Positions 41,183 through 52,517 of a DNA stretch of 64,000 bases are shown here, in pieces. A program made the translations under genes and the position numbers. Numbering within the stretch: position 1 is the stretch's first letter; the number at the start of each line of letters is the position of its first letter. The stretch is from Plantactinospora endophytica (GTDB lineage Bacteria; Actinomycetota; Actinomycetes; Mycobacteriales; Micromonosporaceae): assembly GCF_016862915.1 (NCBI RefSeq), contig NZ_BONW01000004.1:124001-188000 (forward strand). The letters are read 5' to 3'. A model generated the notes under the pieces. It did not search any database and was not told the DNA's origin. It saw only the letters and a program-made list of their open reading frames with translations.

Positions 41183-42505
41183 TTATCCCGGTACGACGGC
41201 GTCGGCCGGGGACTCGGTCGGCCGCGTTTCCGGCTGCCCCGATCCGAGCTGCCCCGGAGCGGGTTGTTCCGGGTCGGGTTGCCGGGGCAGTTCGCGGCGG
41301 GTACGGACCGGTGAGACGAAGACGGGTAGGAAGGCCGTGGCCAGCAGCGCGGCACCCACCCACAGGGTGACCCGTACGCCGACCAACTCGCCGAGCAGTC
41401 CGGCCACGGCCGCGCCGAGGGCGAGGGCGCCGGTGAGCAGGAACCGGAAGGTGGCGTTCACCCGGCCGAGCAGGGCGTCCGTGGTCATCCGCTGCCGCAG
41501 GCTGACCCCGAGCACGTTGTCCAGACCGATCTTGGACATCGCCAGCAGCCAACCGGCGCCGGCCAGCCACCACCACGGTCCCCGGTCGACGGTCGGCACC
41601 AGCAGGGCTGCGGGCGCCATGCAGATTCCGGCGAGCCCGAGGGCGCGACCGTGGCCGAGTCGGCGGGCGACCGGCCGGGCGCACCGGGCGCCGAGCAGCA
41701 GGCCGACCCCGCCGGCCGCCCAGAACAGGCCGAGTGCGCCGGCCGGCAGGTCGAGGTCGCGGACGAACAGTACCGGCAGCATGGTGTTGATCATTTGTGA
41801 GCCGAGGTTGCCGACCGCTGCGGTGAGCGCGAGGGCCCGGAGTTCCGGGTTGCCGAAGACGTGCCGGAGTCCCTCTCCGATCTGCCTGCCCAGCCCGGCG
41901 GGTCGGTCCGGTCGGGGCGGCGGCGGAACAGGGCCGATGGCGGTGAGCCGGAGCGCCGACCCGAGGTGGCTGACGGCGGCGCAGGCCACCGCGACGGGTG
42001 CGGTGAGGAGCTGGACGAGGCCGCCGCCCGCGCCCCGCCCGGCGACGTTGGCGACGGCGATCAGGCTCACCACGGCGGCGTTCGCCTGCACCAGGCCCGC
42101 GCGGCCGACCAGCCGGGGGAGCACGCTCTGCGAGCCGACGTCGAAGAAGACGGTCGCGGCGCCGGTGAGCAGTACGACGACGTAGAGCTGACCGAGCGTG
42201 AGGGCGTCCAGCCACCAGGCCAGCGGGATCGAGCCGAGCAGCCCGGCGCGGGCCAGGTCCGCCGCGATCAGCACCCGTCGTTGGCGCATCCGGTCCAGCC
42301 AGGCTCCGGCGGGCAGGCCGATGAGCAGGAAGGCGGCGGTGCCGAGGGTGGCGAGCGCCCCGACCTCGCCGGGGCTGGCGTGCAGCGCGGCGACGGCGAT
42401 GAGCGGGACGGCGACGTACCCGACGTTGGTGCCGAGCTGGCTCAGCGTGGTGGCGGTGAACAGGGTACGGAAGGCGGCGATCCGCCACGGGGAGTGCGGG
42501 TGCAT
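41183..42505 (-). CDS. MFS exporter, DHA3/EntS-like
   Basis: 440-residue major facilitator with 12 membrane helices (N-terminal F-R-T-L-F-T-A-T-T-L-S-Q-L-G-T-N, loop motif G-A-W-L-D-R-M-R-Q-R-R between helices 2 and 3, later L-L-G-R-V-N-A-T-F-R). This pattern fits the DHA3 multidrug/siderophore exporters. The last 30 residues are a Pro/Gln-rich tail. Start ATG 42505 is 35 bases after the EamA stop, probably in one operon although no clear ribosome site is seen. Confidence 0.88.
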   Translation of the reverse strand: MHPHSPWRIAAFRTLFTATTLSQLGTNVGYVAVPLIAVAALHASPGEVGALATLGTAAFLLIGLPAGAWLDRMRQRRVLIAADLARAGLLGSIPLAWWLDALTLGQLYVVVLLTGAATVFFDVGSQSVLPRLVGRAGLVQANAAVVSLIAVANVAGRGAGGGLVQLLTAPVAVACAAVSHLGSALRLTAIGPVPPPPRPDRPAGLGRQIGEGLRHVFGNPELRALALTAAVGNLGSQMINTMLPVLFVRDLDLPAGALGLFWAAGGVGLLLGARCARPVARRLGHGRALGLAGICMAPAALLVPTVDRGPWWWLAGAGWLLAMSKIGLDNVLGVSLRQRMTTDALLGRVNATFRFLLTGALALGAAVAGLLGELVGVRVTLWVGAALLATAFLPVFVSPVRTRRELPRQPDPEQPAPGQLGSGQPETRPTESPADAVVPG

Positions 42506-42540
42506 GGTCCGTTCGTCCGGCGCGTTCGTTCGGTGTGTGT

Positions 42541-43488
42541 TCAGTTCGCGTGTTCGGTCGAGGCGGGGACGGGCACCGTGCGGCCGGGCTGGTGCGTGCC
42601 GTCCGGGGTCCGGGGCCGGAACCGGGTGAGACCGACCCCGAGGAGTACGACGGTCATGCCGGTGACGACCCGCGCGCTGAGCTGTTCGGCGAGCACGATC
42701 GCGCCCAGCGCCACCGAGACCACCGGGAGCAGGTACCCGACGGTGGCGGCGGTGGTCGGCCCCTCCTCGGCGATCAGTCGGTAGTTGAGGTGGAACGTGA
42801 TCCCGGTACCGAAGACGCCCAGCACGACCACGGCGGCCAGCGCGGTCGGGGTGGGTGCGGTCGGTGCCGTCGGCGCGGCGGCCAGCGCCGGCACGGCCAG
42901 CCCGGTCGCGGCGAGGAGTTGGGCGGCGGAGAGCGCGAGCGGACCGGTCCGCCGCCCGGTGAGGTGTCGGGCCATGTAGGCGAACGCGACGGCGTAGCTG
43001 GCCGCCGCGCCGAGCAGGGCAAGGGCGCCCGGGCTGGTCAGCCCGTGTTGCCGCCAGGGCGCGAAGATCAGCAGGGTACCGGCGAAGCCGAGCAGCAGAC
43101 CGGCGAGCCGGAGCGGGTGACCGGCCCGCTCGCTGCCGAGCACGAGCCCGATCAGCAGTGACCAGAGCGGCGTGGTGGCGTTGAGTACGCCGGCCACGCC
43201 GGAGTCGACCGTCTGCTCGCCGACGCCGAAGAGGAAGAACGGCAGGGCGTTGCAGAACAGCGCCGCCACCACGAGATGTCCCCAGGTCCGGCGGTCACGC
43301 GGCAACCGTTGGCGGGCGGCACGGGCCAGCAGGAGCAGGACGGTGGCGCCGAGGGCGCAGCGGGCGGCGGTGATCTGGATCGGGGTCAGGCCGCCGTTGA
43401 GGGCGAGTTTGATCCAGAGGAAGCCGGAGCCCCAGAGCAGGGCGAGGACGGCCATCCGGAGAACGGTCCTGAGCTGGCCGCTGCGCAC
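42541..43488 (-). CDS. EamA/DMT-family transporter (RhaT-like)
   Basis: 315-residue drug/metabolite transporter with ten membrane helices in two EamA repeats (W-G-S-G-F-L-W-I-K-L-A-L in the first, L-G-V-F-G-T-G-I-T-F-H-L in the second). GTG 43488 follows AGGAGG with good spacing. It is divergent from a LysR-type regulator gene, 95 bases between starts, the standard arrangement for a LysR-controlled exporter. Amino acids or drugs are typical substrates. Confidence 0.9.
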   Translation of the reverse strand: MRSGQLRTVLRMAVLALLWGSGFLWIKLALNGGLTPIQITAARCALGATVLLLLARAARQRLPRDRRTWGHLVVAALFCNALPFFLFGVGEQTVDSGVAGVLNATTPLWSLLIGLVLGSERAGHPLRLAGLLLGFAGTLLIFAPWRQHGLTSPGALALLGAAASYAVAFAYMARHLTGRRTGPLALSAAQLLAATGLAVPALAAAPTAPTAPTPTALAAVVVLGVFGTGITFHLNYRLIAEEGPTTAATVGYLLPVVSVALGAIVLAEQLSARVVTGMTVVLLGVGLTRFRPRTPDGTHQPGRTVPVPASTEHAN

Positions 43489-43536
43489 GTACGCCTCCTG
43501 TCGGGTGGTCGGGTTCCACCGTGGCCCGGACCGCTG

Positions 43537-43576
43537 TTGTTAGACAAGAGAAAAGATCTGCACGCGGTGTTAAGCT
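43537..43576 (+). promoter_or_regulatory. LysR-type operator candidate and -10 in the divergent spacer
   Basis: TTGT-TAG-ACAA at 43537-43547 is a perfect dyad with the T-N-A shape of LysR boxes. TAAGCT at 43571-43576 is a -10 seven bases before the regulator ATG 43584, with no ribosome site. The dyad could control both the transporter and the regulator. Confidence 0.5.
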
Positions 43577-43583
43577 GCCCTAC

Positions 43584-44492
43584 ATGCTCGACGTACGCCG
43601 GTTGCAGGTGCTGCGGGCGGTGGTGACCAGCGGATCCGTCACCGCCGCCGCACGCGGGCTGGGTTACACGCCGTCGGCGGTCAGCCAGCAGATGGCGGCG
43701 CTGGAGAAGGAGGCCGGGATCGCGCTGCTGGAGCGGACCGGGCGGGGCGTCCGGCCCACCGAGGCCGGCCGGGTGCTCACCGAGCACGCCGCCGAGATCG
43801 ACCGGCACGTCGCCGAGGCGGAGAGCGCGCTGGCCGACCTGCGGGCTGGCCGGGCCGGGCGGGTCACGGTCGGCTACTTCGCCACCGCCGGAGCCGCCCT
43901 GGTGGCCCCCGCGCTGGCCGAACTACGCCGCGACCACCCCGGCGTACGGGTCGAGCTGCGGCTGACCGACCCCGAGGATCCACTGCTGGAGGTACGCGCC
44001 GGCCGGGCCGACCTGGCGCTCGTGGTCCGCCCGCCGGACCGGCCGCCGGTGGACGGGATCCGTTTCCTGCGGCTGTGCGACGACGGCTACCGGGCGGTGT
44101 TGCCCGCCCGGCATCCGCTGGCGAGTCGCCGGGTCCTCGACCTGGCCGAGTTGGCCGGCGAGCCGTGGGTCGGCAGCGAGTGGCCGGGTCCGTGCCTGGA
44201 CACCATCCTGGACGCCTGCGCCTCGGCCGGCTTCCGCCCCGAGTTCGCGGTGCAGAGCGAGGACTACGCCACCGCCCAGGGTTTCGTCGCCGCCGGGCTC
44301 GGCGTCAGCCTGGTGCCGGAACTGGGGCTGGGCAACCGACATCCGGCCGTGGCCGTCCGCCGGGTCCGCAACCCCGAGCCGGTACGGGCGATCTACGCTG
44401 CGATCCGCGAGTCGGCGCCGGCCCAACCCGCCGTGCACGGACTGCTCGACGCGCTGCGCCGGGCCGCCGCCCCGGAGCCGGCCACGAGCTGA
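43584..44492 (+). CDS. LysR-family transcriptional regulator
   Basis: 302 residues. N-terminal winged helix with L-Q-V-L-R-A-V-V-T-S-G-S-V-T-A-A-A and recognition helix T-P-S-A-V-S-Q-Q-M-A-A-L-E-K (about 28-41), then a periplasmic-binding-type effector domain from about residue 90 (V-T-V-G-Y-F-A-T-A-G-A-A). Effector unknown. It most likely controls the divergent EamA-MFS exporter pair and itself. The start appears leaderless. Confidence 0.92.
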   Translation: MLDVRRLQVLRAVVTSGSVTAAARGLGYTPSAVSQQMAALEKEAGIALLERTGRGVRPTEAGRVLTEHAAEIDRHVAEAESALADLRAGRAGRVTVGYFATAGAALVAPALAELRRDHPGVRVELRLTDPEDPLLEVRAGRADLALVVRPPDRPPVDGIRFLRLCDDGYRAVLPARHPLASRRVLDLAELAGEPWVGSEWPGPCLDTILDACASAGFRPEFAVQSEDYATAQGFVAAGLGVSLVPELGLGNRHPAVAVRRVRNPEPVRAIYAAIRESAPAQPAVHGLLDALRRAAAPEPATS

Positions 44493-46745
<2,253 letters not shown>

Positions 46746-46926
46746 TAATGGATCGATCAGCAATCTGTAACTGAAATCGTCGGGCAAGATGCGCAGTATT
46801 TCAAGTTAGTCACGACTAGACCCGATTCGCGTCTGTCGCCCCCCACGCGGCCCGGGTCAGGGCGTTTCATGGGAGGCACGCCGCGCGGCAGCCGCCGCGC
46901 CCTGACCGGAAGGCTCGGGAGGTCCC
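46746..46926. promoter_or_regulatory. AT-richer spacer with a TAGTC-AC-GACTA dyad before the GGDEF-EAL gene
   Basis: 181 bp between ligA and the cyclic-di-GMP gene. Bases 46740-46830 are clearly less GC-rich than the flanks. TAGTC-AC-GACTA at 46807-46818 is a perfect 5-bp dyad. No gene is visible. The ribosome site GGGAGG at 46917-46922 serves ATG 46927. BldD-type control is known for such genes in Streptomyces, but the dyad is only loosely similar to that box. Confidence 0.4.
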
Positions 46927-49410
46927 ATGGAGGCCGCCGCGCTGCGGAACTCCGTCCCTCCAGATCGGACGGCGCCGTTCTTCGGCTTCGTCTGGGCGGT
47001 CGTCGGCCTGGCCGTCGGGGTCTCCGCCGGGTCGCTGCTGACCCTGCCCGGCGAACTGGCCCGGCTGCCGCTGGCGTTCTGGCTGATGGCGGCGCTCGCG
47101 GTCACCTTCGACGCCCGCCCGTTCAGCCCGCACGCCGAGCGGCGGAGCATGTCCGTCTTCCCGTCGATCTGCTTCACCTTCGCCATCGCGCTGGAGTGGG
47201 GCCCGGGGCCGGCCATCGTGGTCCAGGCCGCCGCCGTGGTCGTCTCCGGCTGGCGGATGGGGTACGCCCCCTGGCGCACCGTCTTCAACATCGCCCAGTA
47301 CGCCTGCGCGCTCGCCGCCGCCGACGCGGTGGTCCGGCTCGCCCCAGGCGCCGGCTTCGGAGTGACCGGTCGGCTCCGGCCGGTCGACGTCCTCCTCGCG
47401 ATCGGTGCGGCCGGCGCCTGGCTGACCGTCAACCACGGCCTGGTCGCCAGCGCGGTACGGCTGCGCTTCGGCGGCCGGTGGTGGGCCCGGATCCGGCAGG
47501 GGCTCGGCTTCGAGCTGCTGGCCACCGGATCGCTGCTGCTGCTCGGCCCGGTGCTGGTCGCCGCCGCCCGGACCAGCCCGGCGCTGGTGCCGATGATGGT
47601 GCTGCCGCTCTACGCGGTCTCCCGGATGGCCCGGCTCTCCGCCGAACGCGAGCAACTCGCCCGGCTCGACCCGCTGACCGGCCTGGCCAACCGCGAGGCA
47701 CTGCGCGCCGAGGTGACCGAGCAGGTGGCGATGCACGCCGAACTGGCCGGCAAACAGGCGCCGGGCGGCCAACTCGCGCTGCTGCTGCTCGACCTGGACC
47801 GCTTCAAGCACGTCAACGACGCCCTCGGGCACGCCGTCGGAGACCGGCTGCTGGTCGAGGTCGCCGCCCGGCTGACCGTGGCCGTACGGCCGCCGGACGT
47901 GATCGCCCGGCTCGGCGGGGACGAGTTCGCCATCCTGGCCACCCGGCTCGACGGGGTGGCGGACGCCCGGCGGGTCGCCGACCGGGTGGTCGGGGAACTG
48001 ACCGATCCCGTACCGCTCGACGGGCTGCCGCTGGACGTCGGCGGCTCGATCGGGATCGCCCTCTATCCGGAGCACGGTGCCGACTTCGCCACCCTGATGC
48101 GGCACGCCGACGTGGCGATGTACGACGCGAAGCACCGGGGCGACCCGGTCGCGGTCTACGCCGCCGAGTCCGACCACAACTCGGCGGAGCGGCTGAGCCT
48201 CCTCGCCGACCTGCGTCGGGTACTGGAGAACGGCGCCGACGACGCAGGTGAGATCACCCTCTACTACCAGCCGCAGATCGCCATCGCCACCGGTGAGGTG
48301 GTCGGGGTGGAGGCGCTGCTGCGCTGGCGGCACCCCCGGCGCGGCATGGTCGACCCGGAGGAGCTGATCCGGGTCGCCGAGCAGAGCGCGGTGATGCGGC
48401 TGCTGACCCGTCGGGTCGTCGACGACGTGGTGGAGCAACTCGCCAAGTGGTCCGCCGCCGGGCTGGACCTGCGGGCGGCGGTCAACGTCAGCGTCCGCGA
48501 CCTGCACACCGGGGAGATCGCCGACCAGATCGCGGAACGGCTCGCCCAGTACGGCGTACCACCGTCGCGGATCCAGTTGGAGATGACCGAGGGGGCGCTG
48601 ATGGCCGACCCACGTCGGGTGCTGGCCACCATCACCCGACTGGACCGGATCGGGGTGGCGATCTCGCTCGACGACTTCGGCACCGGCTACTCGTCGATGC
48701 AACACCTGCGCCGGCTGCCGCTGGCGGAGGTGAAGGTCGACCGCTCGTTCGTACTCGGGATGACGGCCGACGCCGACGACGCGGCGATCGTCCGGTCGGT
48801 GATCGAGCTGGCCGGTGCCCTGGGATTGCGGGTCGTGGCCGAGGGGGTGGAGGACGAGCGCACCTGGCGGCTGCTGCACGAGGCCGGCTGCGAGGCCGCG
48901 CAGGGCTGGTTCTTCGCCCGTCCGATGCCGGCCGAGGACCTGGTCGCCTGGCTCGCCCGGTACCGGCCGGTCAGTCCCGCCGCCCGGATCGGTGCCGGCG
49001 GTGCCGGTCCCGGCGCTGCCACCGACGCGGTCGGGACCACGGCCGGCGGCCGGGCCCGGCCGGACAGCGGCCCGGACGCCCCGGTCGGCCGGGCGACCCG
49101 GAATGGCGAAGCGGCGACCCGCAACGGCGACACGGCGACCCGGAACGGTGACGGGGCGGCGCAGCTCGGCGAGCGGCCCGGCCGGCTCGCCCAACCGACC
49201 ATGAGCGCGCCCGGCGGGGTGACCGGGGTGAGCGCGTCGGGCGGGGGGACCGCGTCCGACGGGGTGGGCGAACCGACCACCGAGCTGGACGTGCTGGCCG
49301 TGCCGGCCACCGAGCAGGACGTACCGGTCGAACCGGCCGCGTCGGTCCGGACGTCCGGCGGGCCGGCCAAGGCCGAGGCGGCGGCCCGGCTGCATCCGAG
49401 CGTGGAGTGA
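46927..49410 (+). CDS. Membrane-bound GGDEF-EAL cyclic-di-GMP enzyme
   Basis: 827-residue bifunctional signalling protein. Six or more membrane helices (about 20-240) form a sensor region. The GGDEF domain has an intact active site (L-G-G-D-E-F, 330-334) and the inhibitory site R-P-P-D at 321-324, five residues before it. The EAL domain has E462-A-L, N-V-S, D-D-F-G-T-G and the later K and E residues (E-V-K-V-D-R-S-F, A-E-G-V-E-D), so synthesis and breakdown are both possible. From about residue 690 the protein is a low-complexity tail, including three A-T-R-N-G-(E/D) repeats. ATG 46927 follows GGGAGG. Confidence 0.93.
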   Translation: MEAAALRNSVPPDRTAPFFGFVWAVVGLAVGVSAGSLLTLPGELARLPLAFWLMAALAVTFDARPFSPHAERRSMSVFPSICFTFAIALEWGPGPAIVVQAAAVVVSGWRMGYAPWRTVFNIAQYACALAAADAVVRLAPGAGFGVTGRLRPVDVLLAIGAAGAWLTVNHGLVASAVRLRFGGRWWARIRQGLGFELLATGSLLLLGPVLVAAARTSPALVPMMVLPLYAVSRMARLSAEREQLARLDPLTGLANREALRAEVTEQVAMHAELAGKQAPGGQLALLLLDLDRFKHVNDALGHAVGDRLLVEVAARLTVAVRPPDVIARLGGDEFAILATRLDGVADARRVADRVVGELTDPVPLDGLPLDVGGSIGIALYPEHGADFATLMRHADVAMYDAKHRGDPVAVYAAESDHNSAERLSLLADLRRVLENGADDAGEITLYYQPQIAIATGEVVGVEALLRWRHPRRGMVDPEELIRVAEQSAVMRLLTRRVVDDVVEQLAKWSAAGLDLRAAVNVSVRDLHTGEIADQIAERLAQYGVPPSRIQLEMTEGALMADPRRVLATITRLDRIGVAISLDDFGTGYSSMQHLRRLPLAEVKVDRSFVLGMTADADDAAIVRSVIELAGALGLRVVAEGVEDERTWRLLHEAGCEAAQGWFFARPMPAEDLVAWLARYRPVSPAARIGAGGAGPGAATDAVGTTAGGRARPDSGPDAPVGRATRNGEAATRNGDTATRNGDGAAQLGERPGRLAQPTMSAPGGVTGVSASGGGTASDGVGEPTTELDVLAVPATEQDVPVEPAASVRTSGGPAKAEAAARLHPSVE
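49093..49155. repeat. 21-bp in-frame tandem repeat in the GGDEF-EAL tail
   Basis: Three units at 49093-49113, 49114-49134 and 49135-49155 encoding A-T-R-N-G-E-A, A-T-R-N-G-D-T and A-T-R-N-G-D-G. Synonymous differences between units show that they are not very recent. Confidence 0.9.
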
Positions 49411-49601
49411 ACGGAGCCGCGACGACGGTGCCGGGCGGTCCGACGGTGCCGACCCCGTCCGGGGCGGGCTTCGGGGGAGTCGGGGACGGCGGCACTCGGG
49501 GTCACAAATAGACTCGCTCAGGTCACGGCGCGCGTGCCAGGCTGCGCCGGGGAAGCCGACGGCGGAAGCCGCGAAGACGTCAAGGCATGAAGGGGGCACC
49601 G

Positions 49602-49943
49602 ATGTCCGCCATCTCCCGCGAGGAGGTCGCGCACCTGGCGCGACTGTCGCGGCTCGCCGTCACCGAGGAGGAGCTGGACACCTTCGCCGGCCAGCTCGAC
49701 GTGATCCTCCAGGCCGTCGCGCGGGTCGGCGAGGTGGCCGCCGCGGACATCCCGCCCACCTCGCACTCCGTGCCGCTGACCAACGTGCTGCGGGACGACG
49801 TGGTGGTGCCCGGACTGACCCGGGCGGAGGCGCTCTCCGGGGCGCCGGACAGCGAGGAGGACCGGTTCCGGGTGCCGCGCATCCTGGACGAGGACGAGCC
49901 GCCCAGCCCCCGTGGTGAGGGCCCGGCGGAAGGGAAGGCGTGA
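49602..49943 (+). CDS. gatC: Asp/Glu-tRNA amidotransferase subunit C
   Basis: Small subunit (113 aa) that holds the GatA-GatB complex together in the tRNA-dependent amidation of Glu-tRNA(Gln) and Asp-tRNA(Asn). [16 protein letters not shown] is the family N terminus, and R-V-P-R-I-L is the conserved C-terminal motif. ATG 49602 is chosen over ATG 49587 because the AGGGGG run at 49591-49596 is its ribosome site. It overlaps gatA by four bases. Confidence 0.96.
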   Translation: MSAISREEVAHLARLSRLAVTEEELDTFAGQLDVILQAVARVGEVAAADIPPTSHSVPLTNVLRDDVVVPGLTRAEALSGAPDSEEDRFRVPRILDEDEPPSPRGEGPAEGKA

Positions 49944-51424
49944 CCACCATGGCTGACCTGACCAGGATGACCGCGACCGAGATCGCGGCCCTCATCGCCA
50001 CCGGCGAGGCGTCCGCGGTCGAGGTGACCCAGGCGCACCTGGACCGGATCGCCGCGGTCGACGACCGGGTGCACGCCTTCCTGCACGTCGACACCGACGG
50101 TGCGCTGGAGGCCGCCCGCGCGGTCGACGCCCGGCGGGCCGCCGGGGACGAGCTGGGCCCGCTGGCCGGGGTGCCGGTGGCGGTCAAGGACGTGCTCACC
50201 ACCAAGGGCGTACCGACCACCGTCGGGTCGAAGATCCTGGAGGGCTGGCGCCCGCCGTACGACTCGACGATCGTGCGCCGGCTGCGCGAGGCCGGCACGG
50301 TGATGCTGGGCAAGACCAACATGGACGAGTTCGCGATGGGCTCGTCGACCGAATACTCGGCGTACGGACCGACGGGGAACCCGTGGGACCTGGGCCGGAT
50401 TCCGGGCGGCTCCGGCGGCGGCAGTTCGGCGGCCCTGGCCGCGTACGAGGCACCGTTGGCGATCGGCTCGGACACCGGTGGCTCGATCCGGCAGCCGGGT
50501 GCGGTGACCGGCACCGTCGGGGCGAAGCCGACCTACGGCGGTACGTCGCGGTACGGCCTCGTCGCCTTCTCCTCGTCGCTGGACACCCCCGGCCCGTGTG
50601 CGCGTACCGTGCTCGACGCGGCGCTGCTGCACGAGGTGATCGGCGGGCACGACTGGCGGGACTCCACCTCGATCCCGCAGCCGGTGCCGGACGTGGTCGC
50701 CGCCGCCCGGGCCGGTGCCACCGGCGACCTGACCGGGGTCAGGCTGGGACTGGTCACCGAGTTCTCCGGCGAGGGCGCCGAGCCGGGCGTGATGGCCGCG
50801 TTCCGGGACGCCGTCGACGCGCTGACCAAGCTCGGTGCCGAGGTCGTCGAGGTCTCCTGCCCGCACTTCCAGTACGCGCTGCCGGCGTACTACCTGATCG
50901 CGCCGAGCGAGTGCTCGTCGAACCTGGCCCGGTTCGACGGGGTACGGTTCGGACTGCGGGTCGGTGACGACGGCGTGCACTCGCTGGAGGAGGTCATGTC
51001 GCTGACCCGGGACGCCGGCTTCGGCCCCGAGGTCAAGCGGCGGATCATGCTCGGCACGTACGCGCTCTCGTCCGGCTACTACGACGCCTACTACGGGCAG
51101 GCGCAGAAGGTGCGTACCCTGATCACCCGCGACTTCAACGCCGCGTTCGAGCAGGTCGACGTGCTGGTCTCGCCGACCACGCCGTTCGTGGCGTTCCCGT
51201 TCGGCTCGCGTACCGCCGACCCGTACCAGATGTACCTGGCAGACCTCTTCACCATCCCCACCAACCTGTACGGCGGACCGGGCATCTCGGTGCCGTGCGG
51301 GCTCTCCGAGGGGCTGCCGGTCGGCTTGCAGATCATGGCGCCGACGATGGCGGACGACCGGATGTACCGGGTCGGCGCCGCCCTGGAGTCGGTGATCGGC
51401 ACGCTCACCCCGCCGGCGCTCTGA
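49940..51424 (+). CDS. gatA: Asp/Glu-tRNA amidotransferase subunit A
   Basis: Amidase-signature subunit (494 aa) that releases ammonia from glutamine for GatB. The Lys-Ser-Ser core is present: Lys83 in V-A-V-K-D-V-L, then [10 protein letters not shown], and the nucleophile in [12 protein letters not shown] 49940 overlaps the gatC stop; ATG 49949 three codons on is an alternative. gatB, often the third gene, does not follow: the next gene is an acetyltransferase after a strong hairpin, so gatB must be elsewhere. Confidence 0.96.
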   Translation: MTTMADLTRMTATEIAALIATGEASAVEVTQAHLDRIAAVDDRVHAFLHVDTDGALEAARAVDARRAAGDELGPLAGVPVAVKDVLTTKGVPTTVGSKILEGWRPPYDSTIVRRLREAGTVMLGKTNMDEFAMGSSTEYSAYGPTGNPWDLGRIPGGSGGGSSAALAAYEAPLAIGSDTGGSIRQPGAVTGTVGAKPTYGGTSRYGLVAFSSSLDTPGPCARTVLDAALLHEVIGGHDWRDSTSIPQPVPDVVAAARAGATGDLTGVRLGLVTEFSGEGAEPGVMAAFRDAVDALTKLGAEVVEVSCPHFQYALPAYYLIAPSECSSNLARFDGVRFGLRVGDDGVHSLEEVMSLTRDAGFGPEVKRRIMLGTYALSSGYYDAYYGQAQKVRTLITRDFNAAFEQVDVLVSPTTPFVAFPFGSRTADPYQMYLADLFTIPTNLYGGPGISVPCGLSEGLPVGLQIMAPTMADDRMYRVGAALESVIGTLTPPAL

Positions 51425-51463
51425 GCCGGGGTCCATCTCCTTCCGGACATCTTGATCGACGAC

Positions 51464-51500
51464 GCCACGCCCCGGAACCGACGCCGGTTCCGGGCGTGGC
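51464..51500 (+). terminator. Strong hairpin terminator after gatCA
   Basis: GCCACGCCCCGGAACC (51464-51479) pairs with GGTTCCGGGCGTGGC (51486-51500): 15 pairs, one bulged C and a 6-base loop, 39 bases after the gatA stop. Confidence 0.85.
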
Positions 51501-51544
51501 GGGGTGCCGAGCCCGCCGGGGGGCAGTGAGCTGTCGCGCATTCT

Positions 51545-51690
51545 GGTGAGCGGTGCGGCGGCTTCGGCGAGCCGGGGTTTCGGTGCGTCGGGCGGCTTCG
51601 GTGCGTCGGGCGGCTTCGGCGGTTTTGATGAGTCCGGCCTTCGGTAAGTTCAGCGGCTTTGGTGAGTCGGGCGGTTTCGGTGGACCGGCG
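51545..51690. repeat. Degenerate 18-bp repeats in a gene-free stretch
   Basis: Two identical 18-bp units (GTGCGTCGGGCGGCTTCG at 51583-51600 and 51601-51618), two diverged ones at 51644-51661 and 51662-51679, and weaker relatives on both sides. They occupy much of the gap from 51501 to 51748. The open frame across them is compositional, with no ribosome site and no protein-like features. Confidence 0.75.
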
Positions 51691-51748
51691 ATGCCCGTTG
51701 CGCTGTCGCCGGCCGGTGGTGGTCCGCGACGCCTGTCACACCTCCGTT

Positions 51749-51773
51749 CTTATTGCCAAGACTTTGCAATAAG
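51749..51773 (+). promoter_or_regulatory. 25-bp palindromic operator before the acetyltransferase gene
   Basis: CTTATTGC (51749-51756) and GCAATAAG (51766-51773) are perfect inverted arms with a 9-base centre that is itself mostly symmetric (C-AAG-A-CTT-T), giving 22 of 25 symmetric positions. It is strikingly AT-rich for this DNA and lies 39 bases before ATG 51813. No regulator gene is adjacent. Confidence 0.7.
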
Positions 51774-51812
51774 GTCGGGCTGGACCGGCCATCCCGCCAC
51801 GGGGAGACGACC

Positions 51813-52517
51813 ATGCCGCACGGCTCCACCAGCCCTGCTCCTGCCGTCGAGACCTGCGCCACGCCGGACGGTTCCGTTCCCGAGCTGATGACCGCCTGGG
51901 GGCGCGGCTGGGCCGTCTCCCGGGGGACGTCCGCGCCGGTCGAGGTGGTCGGCGGCTTCCGGATCGACGTCGGCCTGCCTGGTCATCGGGTACGCCACGT
52001 GCTGCACAGCTACGACGCCGAGGCGCTCGCCCGGCTGGCCGGAGCACTGACCGCCCCCGGCAACTGGATCAAGGCCAGTGGCGATCCGGCCGAGTTCCGG
52101 GCCGCCCTGCCCGACGGCTGGACGATCGACATCGCCGGCTACCTGATGACCGTGCCGTTCCGCGCGGGCGCGGTCGAACCGCCGCCCGGGTACGCCCTCG
52201 GCGTCGACATCGAGCCTGGCAGCGGGGTCGTCGTCGCCACGGTGCGGGACGGTGCCGGTGAGCGGGCGGCGTCGGGGCGGCTGGCGCCAGCCGGGAAGTT
52301 CGGCATCGTAGACCAGGTCGAGACCGAGCCGGCGCACCGGCGACGAGGGCTCGGCGGCGTCGTCATGCGTACCCTCGGCGACCGGGCGGTGGCGGGCGGA
52401 CTGCGTACCGGAATCCTGGTCGCCACCGACGACGGCCGCGCCCTCTACCGCAGCCTCGGCTGGGTCGTGCGCTCGGACGTCTCGGGGGCGTACCGGCCCG
52501 AGGCTCACCCCGGATAG
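51813..52517 (+). CDS. GNAT-family N-acetyltransferase
   Basis: 234 residues with a C-terminal GNAT domain: V-D-Q-V-E-T-E-P-A-H-R-R-R-G-L-G-G-V-V-M (acetyl-CoA site, about 168-187) and A-T-D-D-G-R-A-L-Y-R-S-L-G-W near the end. The N-terminal 100 residues resemble the regulatory half of longer acetyltransferases. ATG 51813 follows GGGGAGA; the open frame upstream runs through the palindrome and was rejected. The gene overlaps the convergent FMN-reductase gene by 13 bases at the 3' end. Substrate unknown. Confidence 0.85.
   Translation: MPHGSTSPAPAVETCATPDGSVPELMTAWGRGWAVSRGTSAPVEVVGGFRIDVGLPGHRVRHVLHSYDAEALARLAGALTAPGNWIKASGDPAEFRAALPDGWTIDIAGYLMTVPFRAGAVEPPPGYALGVDIEPGSGVVVATVRDGAGERAASGRLAPAGKFGIVDQVETEPAHRRRGLGGVVMRTLGDRAVAGGLRTGILVATDDGRALYRSLGWVVRSDVSGAYRPEAHPG

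Noticed and set aside
46746-46926. tRNA or riboswitch in the AT-richer spacer
   Set aside because: No cloverleaf or known aptamer core could be drawn; only a short dyad is present.
51553-51888. Possible small gene across the 18-bp repeats
   Set aside because: No ribosome site, composition set by the repeat, and it runs through the palindromic operator and into the acetyltransferase start in another frame.
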